Below are positions 8,040-16,430 of a DNA stretch of 64,000 nucleotides, one piece after another. The notes beneath the pieces were generated by a model. The model saw only the letters and a list, made by a program, of their open reading frames with translations. It made no database searches and had not been told where the DNA came from. The position numbers were made by a program, and so were the translations under genes. Each line of letters opens with the position of its first letter. Positions within the stretch are counted from its first letter, which is position 1. Origin of the DNA: Oscillospiraceae bacterium (lineage in GTDB: Bacteria; Bacillota; Clostridia; Oscillospirales; Oscillospiraceae); assembly GCA_017457285.1 (NCBI GenBank), contig JAFTHT010000015.1, forward strand, positions 51,574 through 115,573. The letters run 5' to 3'.

Positions 8040-9953
8040 ATGAAAATCAATTCCAAACGCCTGGTAGGCATCCTGATCTGCCTGGCAATGGTGCTGGCTG
8101 TGCTGCCCATGGCAGTTTTCGCCGCCGACACCACGACTGTGTACTGCGCTGCTCCCAGCGGCTGGACCAACTGTAATGTGTATTGGTGGGGCGCTGCTGA
8201 CACCAATCCTGGCTGGCCCGGCGAGGCTATGACCCAGGGGAGCGATGGCCTGTGGTACTACGAGGTTCCCTCTGATGCTACCAACGTCATCTTCAACAAT
8301 GGCTCTGCCCAGTCTGCTGACCTGGATATGCCCACCGATGACAAGGTTCAGTGGAACTACGAGGCCAAGGAGTGGGTTGCCTACGGTTCTGATGTGCCCG
8401 AAGTCGAGGCTGTTTACTACCTCCGTGGCACCATGAACGAGTGGGGCACTGCCAATGTCTTCGAGAAGAATGCCGATGGCACCTATTCCTGCACCATGGA
8501 TCTGGCTGCTGGCTCCTATGAGTACAAGGCCGGTACCGAGGACTGGGGCTGGGGCTGTCCTGCTCAGGGAAACCTGAACATGACCCTGGAAGCTGACGAT
8601 ACCGTCACCTTCGTTCTGGACCTGAATGCGAATTCTCTGACCTACACTCTGGCCAGCGGCACCGTTGTTGTCGTTGACTACTTCCTGCGTGGCTCCATGA
8701 ACGAGTGGAATGCCGATGATGCCAGCAAGATGGTTGACAATGGCGATGGCACTTACTCCATCACCCTGGATTTGGTTGCCGGTACGTATGAGTACAAGGC
8801 TGGCACCGCTGACTGGAGCTATAGCTGCCCCGGTGAGAACGCCATCCTGAATGTGGTTTCCGACTGCGCCGTTACCTTCGTTCTGAATCTGAACGATAAT
8901 ACCATCGTCGCTTCTGGCGATGGCGTTGACAGCTTTGTCAGCACCGATTACTATGTTGCCGGTCAGGAGGGCCTGTGTGGCTCTGATTGGGCTGTTGCCG
9001 ACGAGGCCAACAAGATGACCGAGACCGGTTCCGGTGTCTATGAAATCACCTACACCAATGTGGTTGCCGGTGAGTATCAGATTAAGGTTACCAACGGCAC
9101 CTGGGATCAGTGCTGGGGCGGCGATGGCCCCGAGGGCAACTACCTGGTGGTTGTTGAGGTTGCCAGCGATGTGACCATTATCTTCGACAAGGAGACCGAG
9201 TCTATCAGCGTTGAGATTACTGCGCTGGTCGCTGATCCTACCATCCCCGATGCTACCGAGCCCGAGGTTACTGAGCCCGAGGTCACTGAGCCCGAGGTTA
9301 CTGAGCCCGAGGTCACTGAGCCCGAGGCCACCGAGCCCGAGGTCACTGAGCCTGAGGCTACTGAGCCTGAGGCTACTGAGCCCGAGGCCACCGAGCCTGA
9401 GGCTACTGAGCCCGAGGCCACCGAGCCTGAGGCTACTGAGCCCGAGGCCACCGAGCCTGAGGCTACCGAGCCCGAGGCTACCGAGCCCGAGGCTACTGAG
9501 CCCGAGGCCACCGAGCCTGAGGCCACCGAGCCTGAGGCTACCGAGCCCGAGGCTCCTACCTATGGCGGCCTGAGTGATTACCGCGTCACCGGTAGCACTG
9601 ATTGGCTGGGCAACTGGGATGCCGCCCACGAGGCTGGCCGTATGACCCAGGTTGGCGAGAGCACCTACGAAATCACTTTCAAGAACGTTGCCGCTGGTGA
9701 GTATCAGTTCAAGGTCACCATGGGCACTTGGGAGAACAACTGGGGCGGTGATGGCCCCGATGGCAACTACATGCTGAATGTTGAAGAGGCTGGCGATGTC
9801 ACCATCATCTTTAACAGCGCTGATGGTTCCATCAGTGTGAAGCTGCCCACCATCCCTGAAACCGGCGATTCCAGCATGACTGCTATCCTTGTTGCTATGC
9901 TGGCCGCTACCGCTGGCCTGGTTTGCACCGTCAGCAAGAAGAAGGAGTTCTAA
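8040..9953 (+). CDS. Sortase-anchored multi-domain starch-binding surface protein
   Basis: 637 residues. Signal peptide about 1-28 (cut near VFA/AD). Residues 32-100 resemble a starch-binding CBM26-type module (CNVYWWG ... VIFNNGS). Modules starting near residues 125, 213 and 303 resemble X25/SusE-like domains: [20 protein letters not shown] and the more divergent [11 protein letters not shown] run of 20 TEPE(V/A) units (405-505) follows, then a fourth X25-like module (about 510-598). The end is a cell-wall sorting signal: LPTIPETG (602-609), a hydrophobic stretch and a KKKEF tail. No catalytic domain is visible, so it probably displays alpha-glucan binding on the cell surface, like the scaffold-free starch adhesins of Ruminococcaceae. 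No sortase gene is in the window. Confidence 0.85.
   Translation: MKINSKRLVGILICLAMVLAVLPMAVFAADTTTVYCAAPSGWTNCNVYWWGAADTNPGWPGEAMTQGSDGLWYYEVPSDATNVIFNNGSAQSADLDMPTDDKVQWNYEAKEWVAYGSDVPEVEAVYYLRGTMNEWGTANVFEKNADGTYSCTMDLAAGSYEYKAGTEDWGWGCPAQGNLNMTLEADDTVTFVLDLNANSLTYTLASGTVVVVDYFLRGSMNEWNADDASKMVDNGDGTYSITLDLVAGTYEYKAGTADWSYSCPGENAILNVVSDCAVTFVLNLNDNTIVASGDGVDSFVSTDYYVAGQEGLCGSDWAVADEANKMTETGSGVYEITYTNVVAGEYQIKVTNGTWDQCWGGDGPEGNYLVVVEVASDVTIIFDKETESISVEITALVADPTIPDATEPEVTEPEVTEPEVTEPEVTEPEATEPEVTEPEATEPEATEPEATEPEATEPEATEPEATEPEATEPEATEPEATEPEATEPEATEPEATEPEATEPEAPTYGGLSDYRVTGSTDWLGNWDAAHEAGRMTQVGESTYEITFKNVAAGEYQFKVTMGTWENNWGGDGPDGNYMLNVEEAGDVTIIFNSADGSISVKLPTIPETGDSSMTAILVAMLAATAGLVCTVSKKKEF
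9255..9554 (+). repeat. 20 x 15-bp tandem repeat inside the surface protein gene
   Basis: Twenty back-to-back 15-bp units encoding Thr-Glu-Pro-Glu-Val or -Ala. The units differ mainly at synonymous third positions and in the GTY/GCY last codon; Val-type units cluster at the 5' end and Ala-type units dominate the rest. This looks like expansion by slippage or unequal exchange of a stalk region. Confidence 0.95.
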
Positions 9954-9974
9954 TTCTTCTATCCCTTACATCAA

Positions 9975-10007
9975 AAACTGCCCCATGAAAGTGGGGCAGT
10001 TTTTTTG
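9975..10007 (+). terminator. Strong terminator after the surface protein gene
   Basis: An 11-bp stem (AAACTGCCCCA / TGGGGCAGTTT) with a 6-nt loop and a run of seven or more T. Confidence 0.92.
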
Positions 10008-10036
10008 TGGGTTTTCTATAGAAATCGCCGGAATAA

Positions 10037-10070
10037 TATGTTATAATGGCTTGGTACGAATTATAACATA
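10037..10070 (+). promoter_or_regulatory. Perfect 11-bp inverted repeat over the DUF4317 promoter
   Basis: TATGTTATAAT (10037-10047) and its exact reverse complement ATTATAACATA (10060-10070), 12 nt apart. The left arm contains an extended -10 (TG-T-TATAAT), so a dimeric regulator bound here would block transcription of the gene at 10084. No good -35 is visible. Confidence 0.6.
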
Positions 10071-10083
10071 CTGCGAGGTTATT

Positions 10084-11235
10084 ATGAACAACAAGGAAAT
10101 TGGCGAGATTCGTCGCCGTGTGCGCCGGGACCGCAGCAATATGACGGCGATTTATGGCTGCTATGTAAATGAAAACAAGGAAATCATCTCTGAATTTCAT
10201 CAGAGTACCGGCATTATGCCTGAAAATGAGGCAGATAAGTATTTTGGTTTGATGCGCAGGGCATTGTCCGGGTCCATTGGAAAAAATCTGATTGATATCA
10301 CCTTCAAAACTTCCCAGGTTGCAGCTTCCGAAGAGCATAAGCTGCTGATGGATTTGCGTAGCTCCAAGCTAAAAGAGGAACAGCTTCGGTTGGCTTTTTA
10401 TAACAAGGTCATTGAAACGGTTTCGCTGGAATCCAACTACTTAATTTTGATTGGATGCGATAGCTATGATGTTCCCTTCAAAAGCAGGGATGATTCCACC
10501 CAGGCGGATGCGTCTAATGAGGTTTTTACCTATTTACTTTGTGCCATCTGCCCTGTGAAGCAGACGAAGCCGAATCTCCACTATATCCCCGAGTCCAAGG
10601 AGTTCCATGATGGTGGCATGCTGAACATCGTTTCGGCGCCGGAGCTGGGATTCCTGTTCCCGGCCTTTGATAATCGGTCCACTAATATTTATAATGCGCT
10701 TTATTATACCCATAGCCCCAAGGAAAACCATGAGAGCTTTGTGTCTGCTGTGTTCAATACGCCGATTCCGAAGCCTGCGGCAGAACAGAAGAAAACCTTC
10801 GAAGCGCTCCTGACCAGAACGTTGGATGAAGATTGCAGTCTCGACCTGGTACAAACGGTCCATGATCAGATTTGCCAGAGAATCGAGCTCCATAAGGAAA
10901 GCAAGATTCCCGAACCTCTGATGATTGGGAAGGAGGATGTGAAGGGGGTCCTGTCTTCCTGCGGCGTGTCCGAGGAACATTTGGCGAAATTCAGTGTGGA
11001 TTATGACGAAGCCTTCGGTTTTGAGGCGAATCTTCATCCCAAAAACATTATCGACGACAAGCGTTTTGAAATCCATACACCGGACGTTTCCATCAAGGTT
11101 GCCCCTGACCGTACGGATTTGATTGAAACCCGCATCATCGGCGGCGTGAAGTACATTATGATTTGCGCCGAGGAGGATGTGGAGGTCAATGGTGTCAGCA
11201 TTCATATTGCTGATGGTGAGCCGGCTACCGTATAA
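10084..11235 (+). CDS. DUF4317 family protein
   Basis: 383 residues with the N-terminal signature EIGEIRRRVRRDRSNMT and YGCYVNENKEIISEF of the DUF4317 family, cytosolic proteins widespread in Clostridia with no known function. No signal peptide, no membrane helix. The ATG at 10084 is chosen because the family signature begins there and the upstream in-frame codons cover the preceding terminator. It stands as its own transcription unit behind the inverted repeat at 10037-10070. Confidence 0.88.
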   Translation: MNNKEIGEIRRRVRRDRSNMTAIYGCYVNENKEIISEFHQSTGIMPENEADKYFGLMRRALSGSIGKNLIDITFKTSQVAASEEHKLLMDLRSSKLKEEQLRLAFYNKVIETVSLESNYLILIGCDSYDVPFKSRDDSTQADASNEVFTYLLCAICPVKQTKPNLHYIPESKEFHDGGMLNIVSAPELGFLFPAFDNRSTNIYNALYYTHSPKENHESFVSAVFNTPIPKPAAEQKKTFEALLTRTLDEDCSLDLVQTVHDQICQRIELHKESKIPEPLMIGKEDVKGVLSSCGVSEEHLAKFSVDYDEAFGFEANLHPKNIIDDKRFEIHTPDVSIKVAPDRTDLIETRIIGGVKYIMICAEEDVEVNGVSIHIADGEPATV

Positions 11236-11240
11236 AATGG

Positions 11241-11269
11241 TTGCGCTCTGCACAAAAATAAGGTATAAT
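11241..11269 (+). promoter_or_regulatory. Promoter of membrane protein gene
   Basis: TTGCGC (11241-11246), 17-nt spacer, TATAAT (11264-11269), directly upstream of the GGGAGGTGG ribosome site. Confidence 0.6.
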
Positions 11270-11294
11270 ATTGATAATAATGGGAGGTGGGACT

Positions 11295-11846
11295 ATGGCG
11301 CATCGTGTGAAGCGTTACCGCATGGATTTTGAGGGTAAAGGGCCCTTTCGGGGGGCTGTCCTGATTGGCTTTGCGGTGTTTTTGCGTATCCTGTATTATT
11401 TCGGCTTCCTCTGGACTGAGATGGTAGGGCTGAAAGAATTGCTGATGTATTTAGTAATTCCTGCGGTTTTTGAAACATCGTTTATTATCTTGCTGCGGGG
11501 TGTTCGGCTGAAGCTGCCTCTTGTTTATGGCATTCTGGGTGCGGTTTACTGCGTGCTGCTCATTGTGCAATGCTTGCAGCATGGAGATGTGCTGGGGATA
11601 GTCCTTTCCGTATTTTTCTATGTGGTTTGCGGCGCATTGCTGGTGGTTGTTTCTCTTGGCCTGCTGAGCAAGGAAATTGGTGTTACCATGTGCTTTGCGA
11701 CCGCAATTATGCGCCTGGTTTTCTCTGGCGTTTTATTCACTGGATATAAGTTGGGCATTATGCCCCTGCTTAGCGAAGCATGCACATTTATCGTTTTGTG
11801 CGCTATGGCATATTTTACCATGGGCATGAAGGAGCCGAAGAATTAA
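11295..11846 (+). CDS. Polytopic membrane protein of unknown function
   Basis: 183 residues from the ATG at 11295, which follows GGGAGGTGG; an earlier in-frame ATG at 11271 sits at the transcription start and is unlikely. About five hydrophobic segments are visible (around residues 18-35, 42-65, 70-95, 100-125 and 150-175), with a basic N-terminus (MAHRVKRYRMDF) that should be cytoplasmic. I recognise no family motif. It is a single-gene unit between its own promoter and a shared hairpin at 11851. Confidence 0.65.
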   Translation: MAHRVKRYRMDFEGKGPFRGAVLIGFAVFLRILYYFGFLWTEMVGLKELLMYLVIPAVFETSFIILLRGVRLKLPLVYGILGAVYCVLLIVQCLQHGDVLGIVLSVFFYVVCGALLVVVSLGLLSKEIGVTMCFATAIMRLVFSGVLFTGYKLGIMPLLSEACTFIVLCAMAYFTMGMKEPKN

Positions 11847-11850
11847 TAAT

Positions 11851-11880
11851 ATCCCCGCAGAGCGCAAACTCCGCGGGGAT
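11851..11880. terminator. Hairpin between convergent genes
   Basis: Stem ATCCCCGC / GCGGGGAT (8 bp) with a 14-nt loop lies between the stops of the plus-strand membrane protein and the minus-strand kinase-like gene, with T-rich flanks on both sides. It probably works in both directions, though the T tracts are interrupted. Confidence 0.6.
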
Positions 11881-11883
11881 TCA

Positions 11884-12486
11884 TTATTTTGTGGCGGCCG
11901 AAACAATCAAATCAACGCAGCTTTGGATGCCGAGGGTGCCACTGTTGAGGCACAGGTCATAATTTTTGGCACTTCCCCAGATTCGGCCGGTGTAGTGCTG
12001 GTAATTGACCTTGCGGCGCTTGTCCTTTTCATGCAGTCGATTTTCGGGGCTCTTCTCGGATTCACCGTAAAGCCGTACGATGCGCTCTGCCCGGTAGTCG
12101 ATATCTGCGTGGATGAAAACGTTCAGGACATTTTTCCGGTCCTTTAGGATGTAGTCGGCGTTGCGCCCGACGATGACGCAGGGGCCCTTGTCCGCTAACT
12201 GCTGAATTACGCTGCACTGGATGCTCCACAGAAAATCGGCGGTGGACATTCCGTTCATAATACCGGGGATGGTCTGCTGGGAAAAGGCGTAGGCAAAGCG
12301 GCTTTTGGAAGGGGAGTGCTCGCCATTTTCTTCCACAAAGGTGGGGGCGAAGCCGGATTCTAACGCAATCTGCTCCACAAGCTCCTTGTCGTAGAAGGGG
12401 ATGCCAAGGCGGTCAGCGACCTCGCGTCCAACGCTGCGTCCACCGCTGCCGAATTCACGGCTGATGGTAATGATTTTGGTAGCCAT
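11884..12486 (-). CDS. Cytidylate kinase-like family protein
   Basis: About 200 residues beginning MATKIITISREFGSGGRSVG, the P-loop-like opening of the cytidylate-kinase-like family (AAA_26), followed by FYDKELVEQIA and IVGRNADYIL. Members resemble CMP kinase but most have no proven substrate. The gene has its own promoter. Two adjacent ATGs (12484-12489) follow GGGAGGT; the second gives the better spacing of 7 nt. Length is about right for the family. Confidence 0.85.
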   Translation of the reverse strand: MATKIITISREFGSGGRSVGREVADRLGIPFYDKELVEQIALESGFAPTFVEENGEHSPSKSRFAYAFSQQTIPGIMNGMSTADFLWSIQCSVIQQLADKGPCVIVGRNADYILKDRKNVLNVFIHADIDYRAERIVRLYGESEKSPENRLHEKDKRRKVNYQHYTGRIWGSAKNYDLCLNSGTLGIQSCVDLIVSAATK

Positions 12487-12518
12487 CATCGTACCTCCCA
12501 GTTTCAAATTCTGCTGTT

Positions 12519-12547
12519 ATTATATATGATTTGTAGGAAATCGTCAA
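12519..12547 (-). promoter_or_regulatory. Promoter of cytidylate-kinase-like gene
   Basis: On the minus strand TTGACG (12542-12547), 17-nt spacer, TATAAT (12519-12524). Confidence 0.7.
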
Positions 12548-12560
12548 TCAGGAAGAATAA

Positions 12561-12595
12561 AAAATGCCAAAGCACACGAGGTGCTTTGGCATTTT
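12561..12595 (-). terminator. Terminator of the zinc-ribbon membrane protein gene
   Basis: A 15-bp stem (12561-12575 with 12581-12595, containing ATGCCAAAGCAC) and a 5-nt loop. Read on the minus strand it is followed by a T run directly downstream of the stop at 12605. Confidence 0.9.
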
Positions 12596-12604
12596 TGGTG
12601 TAAA

Positions 12605-14329
12605 TTAGCCCAGTTCGCAGAGCTTCTTCAGCTTCTTGGCGCCGGTGGTGCCGTAGAAGGTGTCGTCGCTGATGGCGTAGACGTTGCCGTTGCCGGAGGC
12701 GACAGCAGCCTGGACATCGCTCAGGACCTTGGAGCCCTTCTTGCCGTTGGAGCAGGCGTACAGGTCGCCATCCTGGATGTAGTAGACCCGATCCTTGCGG
12801 CTCAGCGCCAGAGAAACGCTGCTCAAATCCTCGGTAATCTCTCTGGGAGTGCCGCCCTTCTTGCCGTTGACGCTGTACAGAGCGCCGTCGTAGATGAAGT
12901 ATACAAACTTGCGGTTGGAGGTTACGACGTAGTTTTTGGAAACATCGTCCTTGACGATGGTCTTGTACTTCTCGCTGGCCTTGTCGCCGTGGCTGGCCTT
13001 GATGCAGCGCAGCTCATCGCCATCGTAGATGTAGTAGACATACTTGCCGCTGGCATCCAGCTGAGCGGAAGTTGCTTTGGAAACCAGCTTAGTGCTCTTG
13101 TCGTTCTTCTTGATCATCCACAGCTCGTTGTCGTTGTTGGAGTAAACGTGCTTCAACAGATTGGTGACGGGCAAGGTGTTCTCGCCGGTTGCATTAGCGT
13201 CGCTGTAGCCGCTGGGGTAAACCAAATTCAGGGAGCTGTCGTTGACAAGCTTCTCGGCTTCCTTACCCTTGTTGGAGAAGTACATCTTGCCGTCCTTACC
13301 GGAGAACATGACCTGCGTATGCTTGGAGTTGAAACCGACACTACCAGTAAGTTCGCCCAGCTTTTCACGGTCGCCGTTCTTCTTGTAGCAGTACAGGTTG
13401 GTGCCCTCGCCGCTGATCTTCACATAAATCTGCTTGCCGTTGTCGGACATGCCGTACAGAGTGCCGCCATCGTTGGAAACCTCAACGCTCTTCTTGCCCT
13501 TGAAGTACATCAGCTCGGCCTTCTTGCCGGACTCGGAGGCAGGCACGAAGTAAGCCACGGACTTGCCGTCGGGGGAAATGACATAGTCTGCATTGGAACC
13601 GATATCGTCGGAAATTTCTTTGGACTTGCCGCTGCTGACCTTGGCCAGGTGCAGGGTGTAGACAGTCTTGCTGTCCTTGGTTTCGGCGGTGACGTAAGCA
13701 ACGTACTTGCCGTTGTTGCTCAGCTTGAAGTCGATAACATCAGAGGCGATTTCCTTAATCTTCTTGCCGGAAACGCCATACAGTTCCTTCTCGCTGGACA
13801 GAATCGCTGCATTCTTGCCGTCCAGGCTGGTGCGCCACTGGGGAGCGCTCTTACTGTCGATGGTGGTGGAGAGGACCTTCTTGTTGACGATAACGGAGTA
13901 CTCTTCCTTGTCGGTCTTTTGCACGGTGATAGAGGACTTCTGCTCGATAAAGCCGTTGTTGCCGCCGAAGATGGCACAGACAATGGCCAACACCAGCAGA
14001 ACGGCCACACAGCCAATGGCACCGAAGAGCACCATCTTGTTGGAGAAGATGGACTTCACCTTGGAGCCGATGGGGCCGAGGACACCGGCCATCTGGGCCT
14101 TAATGGCACCGGCATTCACCTTGGAGCCGGCCTTTTTGGGAGCAGGCTGCTGCGGAGCAACATACTGCTGTTGCTGCTGTACATACTGCTGTTGCTGTTG
14201 TACATACTGCTGCTGAGAATTCTGCTGAGTATTTTGCTGCGGATTCTGCTGGGCGGCGATGTTGGCACCGCAACCGACACAGAATTTCGCGCCGGGCGCA
14301 TTGGATGCACCACAGTTGGGACAATTCAT
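12605..14329 (-). CDS. Zinc-ribbon membrane protein with Gln-rich linker and beta-propeller-like extracellular part
   Basis: 574 residues. N-terminal zinc ribbon with Cys3, Cys6, Cys17, Cys20 (CPNCG ... CVGCG), then a Gln-rich stretch with QQQQQYV repeats (about 28-60), a single membrane helix (about 99-122), and a long C-terminal region rich in Lys, Ser and Tyr. That region contains repeated blocks such as YVAYVTAETKD, YVYYIYDGDELRC, VYYIQDGDLYAC, which look like blades of a beta-propeller (WD40/TolB-like). Topology: zinc ribbon inside, propeller outside. Function unknown. It starts 10 nt after a GAAAGGAG site. Confidence 0.75.
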   Translation of the reverse strand: MNCPNCGASNAPGAKFCVGCGANIAAQQNPQQNTQQNSQQQYVQQQQQYVQQQQQYVAPQQPAPKKAGSKVNAGAIKAQMAGVLGPIGSKVKSIFSNKMVLFGAIGCVAVLLVLAIVCAIFGGNNGFIEQKSSITVQKTDKEEYSVIVNKKVLSTTIDSKSAPQWRTSLDGKNAAILSSEKELYGVSGKKIKEIASDVIDFKLSNNGKYVAYVTAETKDSKTVYTLHLAKVSSGKSKEISDDIGSNADYVISPDGKSVAYFVPASESGKKAELMYFKGKKSVEVSNDGGTLYGMSDNGKQIYVKISGEGTNLYCYKKNGDREKLGELTGSVGFNSKHTQVMFSGKDGKMYFSNKGKEAEKLVNDSSLNLVYPSGYSDANATGENTLPVTNLLKHVYSNNDNELWMIKKNDKSTKLVSKATSAQLDASGKYVYYIYDGDELRCIKASHGDKASEKYKTIVKDDVSKNYVVTSNRKFVYFIYDGALYSVNGKKGGTPREITEDLSSVSLALSRKDRVYYIQDGDLYACSNGKKGSKVLSDVQAAVASGNGNVYAISDDTFYGTTGAKKLKKLCELG

Positions 14330-14362
14330 AAATAATTCTCCTTTCGGTTATGATACAGCATG

Positions 14363-14391
14363 ATTATACCACCTTTTTCACGGATTGTCAA
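14363..14391 (-). promoter_or_regulatory. Consensus promoter of the zinc-ribbon gene
   Basis: Minus strand TTGACA (14386-14391), exactly 17 nt, TATAAT (14363-14368): a full-consensus vegetative promoter, suggesting strong expression. Confidence 0.85.
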
Positions 14392-14569
14392 TTAAATCAA
14401 GTTTGGAATTGCCTTAATAACGAAAAAAATAACAGATTTTTCCGGCTTTATATAAAATGCGACCGAATTTTGAGAGGTTAAAACCGGTTTGAGAATTGGA
14501 CTAAGCGGCGTGAGGCCCTATCAATTGTGCAAATAGACTAAAATATAACGAATATTCATAAAAAATGTG
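14392..14569. other. AT-rich divergent intergenic region
   Basis: About 180 bp between the two divergent promoters. The only structure I see is a 10-bp palindrome AAACCGGTTT at 14481-14490, about 80 bp upstream of the GH3 -35, which could be an operator or chance. No small gene is supported. Confidence 0.4.
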
Positions 14570-14597
14570 TTGAAATTATCTTATTATTTGATATACT
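14570..14597 (+). promoter_or_regulatory. Promoter of the GH3-HAD operon
   Basis: TTGAAA (14570-14575), 16-nt spacer, TATACT (14592-14597). Transcription would begin near 14604, so the in-frame ATG at 14604 is not a plausible start. Confidence 0.65.
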
Positions 14598-14639
14598 GTA
14601 CCTATGGAAACTCGACTATTTACTACGAAAGGAATTGTG

Positions 14640-16421
14640 ATGACCATGGTTGATTTGCGCGCAAAGCCCTATAATCTGAGTGATGAGGACATTCGCTGGG
14701 TGGAATCCACCATCGCCGGGATGTCCCCTGAGGAGAAGGTTGGCCAGCTGTTCTTCCAGCTCACCGCCTCCCAAGAGGAAGAATATTTGAAGGAACTGAT
14801 GGAGAAGTACCATCTGGGCGGCTGCCGCTACAATGCGATGCCCGGTGCCAAGGTGCTGGAGCAGAACCGAACGCTCCAGAAGTATGCCAAGATCCCCGTT
14901 TTTATTGCTTGCAACCCGGAGCAGGGCGGCAACGGTGTTTGCCCCGACGGTACATTTGTTGCGAATCAGATCAAGATTGGCGCCACCGGTAAGACCGAGT
15001 ACGCCAAGGCCATGGGCAAGATTTCCGGCGCTCAGACCTATGCCACCGGCTGCAATATGACCTTCGCCCCTGTGGTGGACATCACCTACAACTGGGAATG
15101 TGAAGAGGTGCTGGCCCGGGCTTATGGCAACGACCCCAAGATGGTTGCCACCATGGGCAAGGCTTACATGGACGGCGTTCACGAAAACGACGGCGTCGCC
15201 TCCTGCGCCAAGCATTTCCCCGGAAATGGCCAGGACTACCGGGATGCCCATATGTCCAACAACATCAATCACTTCGGTGAAGAGGACTGGATGGCCTCCT
15301 ATGGCTATGTTTACAAGACCCTGATCGACGGCGGCCTGGATGCGATTATGGGCGGCCATATCATGATGCCTACCTATATGCAGGAGCTGAATCCGGACAT
15401 CACCATGGACGAAATGATGCCTGCCACCCTGTGCCCCGAGATCATGACCGGGCTGTTGCGGGAGAAACTGGGCTTCAACGGCATGGTGGTCACCGATGCC
15501 TCCCACATGGTGGGCATGACCAACCGGATGAAGCGCAAGGATATGCTTCCTGCCTCCATCAACGCAGGCTGCGATATGTTCCTGTTCTTCAATGACCCCG
15601 ATGAGGACTACAACACCATGCTGGATGCCTACCGGAGCGGCATCATCAGCGAGGAGAGAATGGTGGAGGCCCTGACCCGCATCCTGGGCCTGAAAGCCAA
15701 GATGGGCCTGAACAAGAAAACCTTGGAAGAGTTGTGCCCCACCCCTGAATACTGCGCTGCGGAGCTGAATAACCCCGAATACAAGAAGGTTGCCGGGGAA
15801 GTGACCAAGGACTGCCTGACCCTGGTCAAGTACAAGGACGAGGACGTGCTGCCCCTGAATCCCGAAAAGACCAAGCGGATCATGATTGTTCAGATCAAGG
15901 GCGCCGACGGCCCCATGGCGGCGCTGGCGGCCATGGCCATGGGTATGGGCGGCAATAAGCAGACTCCTGCCGAGAAGCTCCGGGACCGGCTCATTGCCAA
16001 GGGCTTTGATGCCTATATCTATGTCAGCCCCCTGGACAAGATTCTGGCGGATGTGAAGGCCGGTAAACCCTTCAATTTGAATATTTACTTCGCCGGCAAG
16101 AACGCCATCAGCGATTTTACCTCCCAGCAGGATCTGGTGATTTCTCTGTTCAATGTGGCCAATGGGCATCCGGCCTTCGGTATGTCCAAGGGCGGCGGCG
16201 AGATTCCCTGGTATGTCCACGAGCTGCCGGTGGTTGGTATTTCCGTGAATAAGCCCACCATGCTGGCGGACTGCCCCATGCTGCGGACCTATATCAACGC
16301 CTACGACAGCAACGACGACACCATGGACGCTCTGGTGGATGCCCTGCTCACCGGCCCCGCGGCTTTCAAGGGTACCGACCCCATCGACAGCTACTGCGGT
16401 ATGTGGGACACCCATATGTAA
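14640..16421 (+). CDS. Glycoside hydrolase family 3, beta-N-acetylhexosaminidase-like
   Basis: 593 residues from the ATG at 14640, 6 nt after AAAGGA. The NagZ-type motif CAKHFPGNGQDYRDAH supplies the catalytic His/Asp dyad seen in GH3 N-acetylglucosaminidases, and MVVTDASHMVG carries the expected Asp nucleophile. A C-terminal alpha/beta domain (GH3_C-like) follows. No signal peptide is visible, so it should act in the cytosol, for instance on imported muropeptides or amino-sugar glycosides. Exact substrate uncertain; a GlcNAc-containing glycan is the best guess. It is followed 9 bp later by a HAD phosphatase-like gene in the same operon. Confidence 0.87.
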   Translation: MTMVDLRAKPYNLSDEDIRWVESTIAGMSPEEKVGQLFFQLTASQEEEYLKELMEKYHLGGCRYNAMPGAKVLEQNRTLQKYAKIPVFIACNPEQGGNGVCPDGTFVANQIKIGATGKTEYAKAMGKISGAQTYATGCNMTFAPVVDITYNWECEEVLARAYGNDPKMVATMGKAYMDGVHENDGVASCAKHFPGNGQDYRDAHMSNNINHFGEEDWMASYGYVYKTLIDGGLDAIMGGHIMMPTYMQELNPDITMDEMMPATLCPEIMTGLLREKLGFNGMVVTDASHMVGMTNRMKRKDMLPASINAGCDMFLFFNDPDEDYNTMLDAYRSGIISEERMVEALTRILGLKAKMGLNKKTLEELCPTPEYCAAELNNPEYKKVAGEVTKDCLTLVKYKDEDVLPLNPEKTKRIMIVQIKGADGPMAALAAMAMGMGGNKQTPAEKLRDRLIAKGFDAYIYVSPLDKILADVKAGKPFNLNIYFAGKNAISDFTSQQDLVISLFNVANGHPAFGMSKGGGEIPWYVHELPVVGISVNKPTMLADCPMLRTYINAYDSNDDTMDALVDALLTGPAAFKGTDPIDSYCGMWDTHM

Positions 16422-16430
16422 GGAGGCATT

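Noticed and set aside
12581-14335. A plus-strand 584-codon frame opposite the zinc-ribbon gene
   Set aside because: The minus-strand frame has a zinc ribbon, a consensus promoter, a ribosome site and a terminator; this one has none.
14481-14490. AAACCGGTTT palindrome as a sugar-regulator operator for the GH3 operon
   Set aside because: It is only 10 bp, about 80 bp from the promoter and unsupported by a local regulator; kept only as a note.
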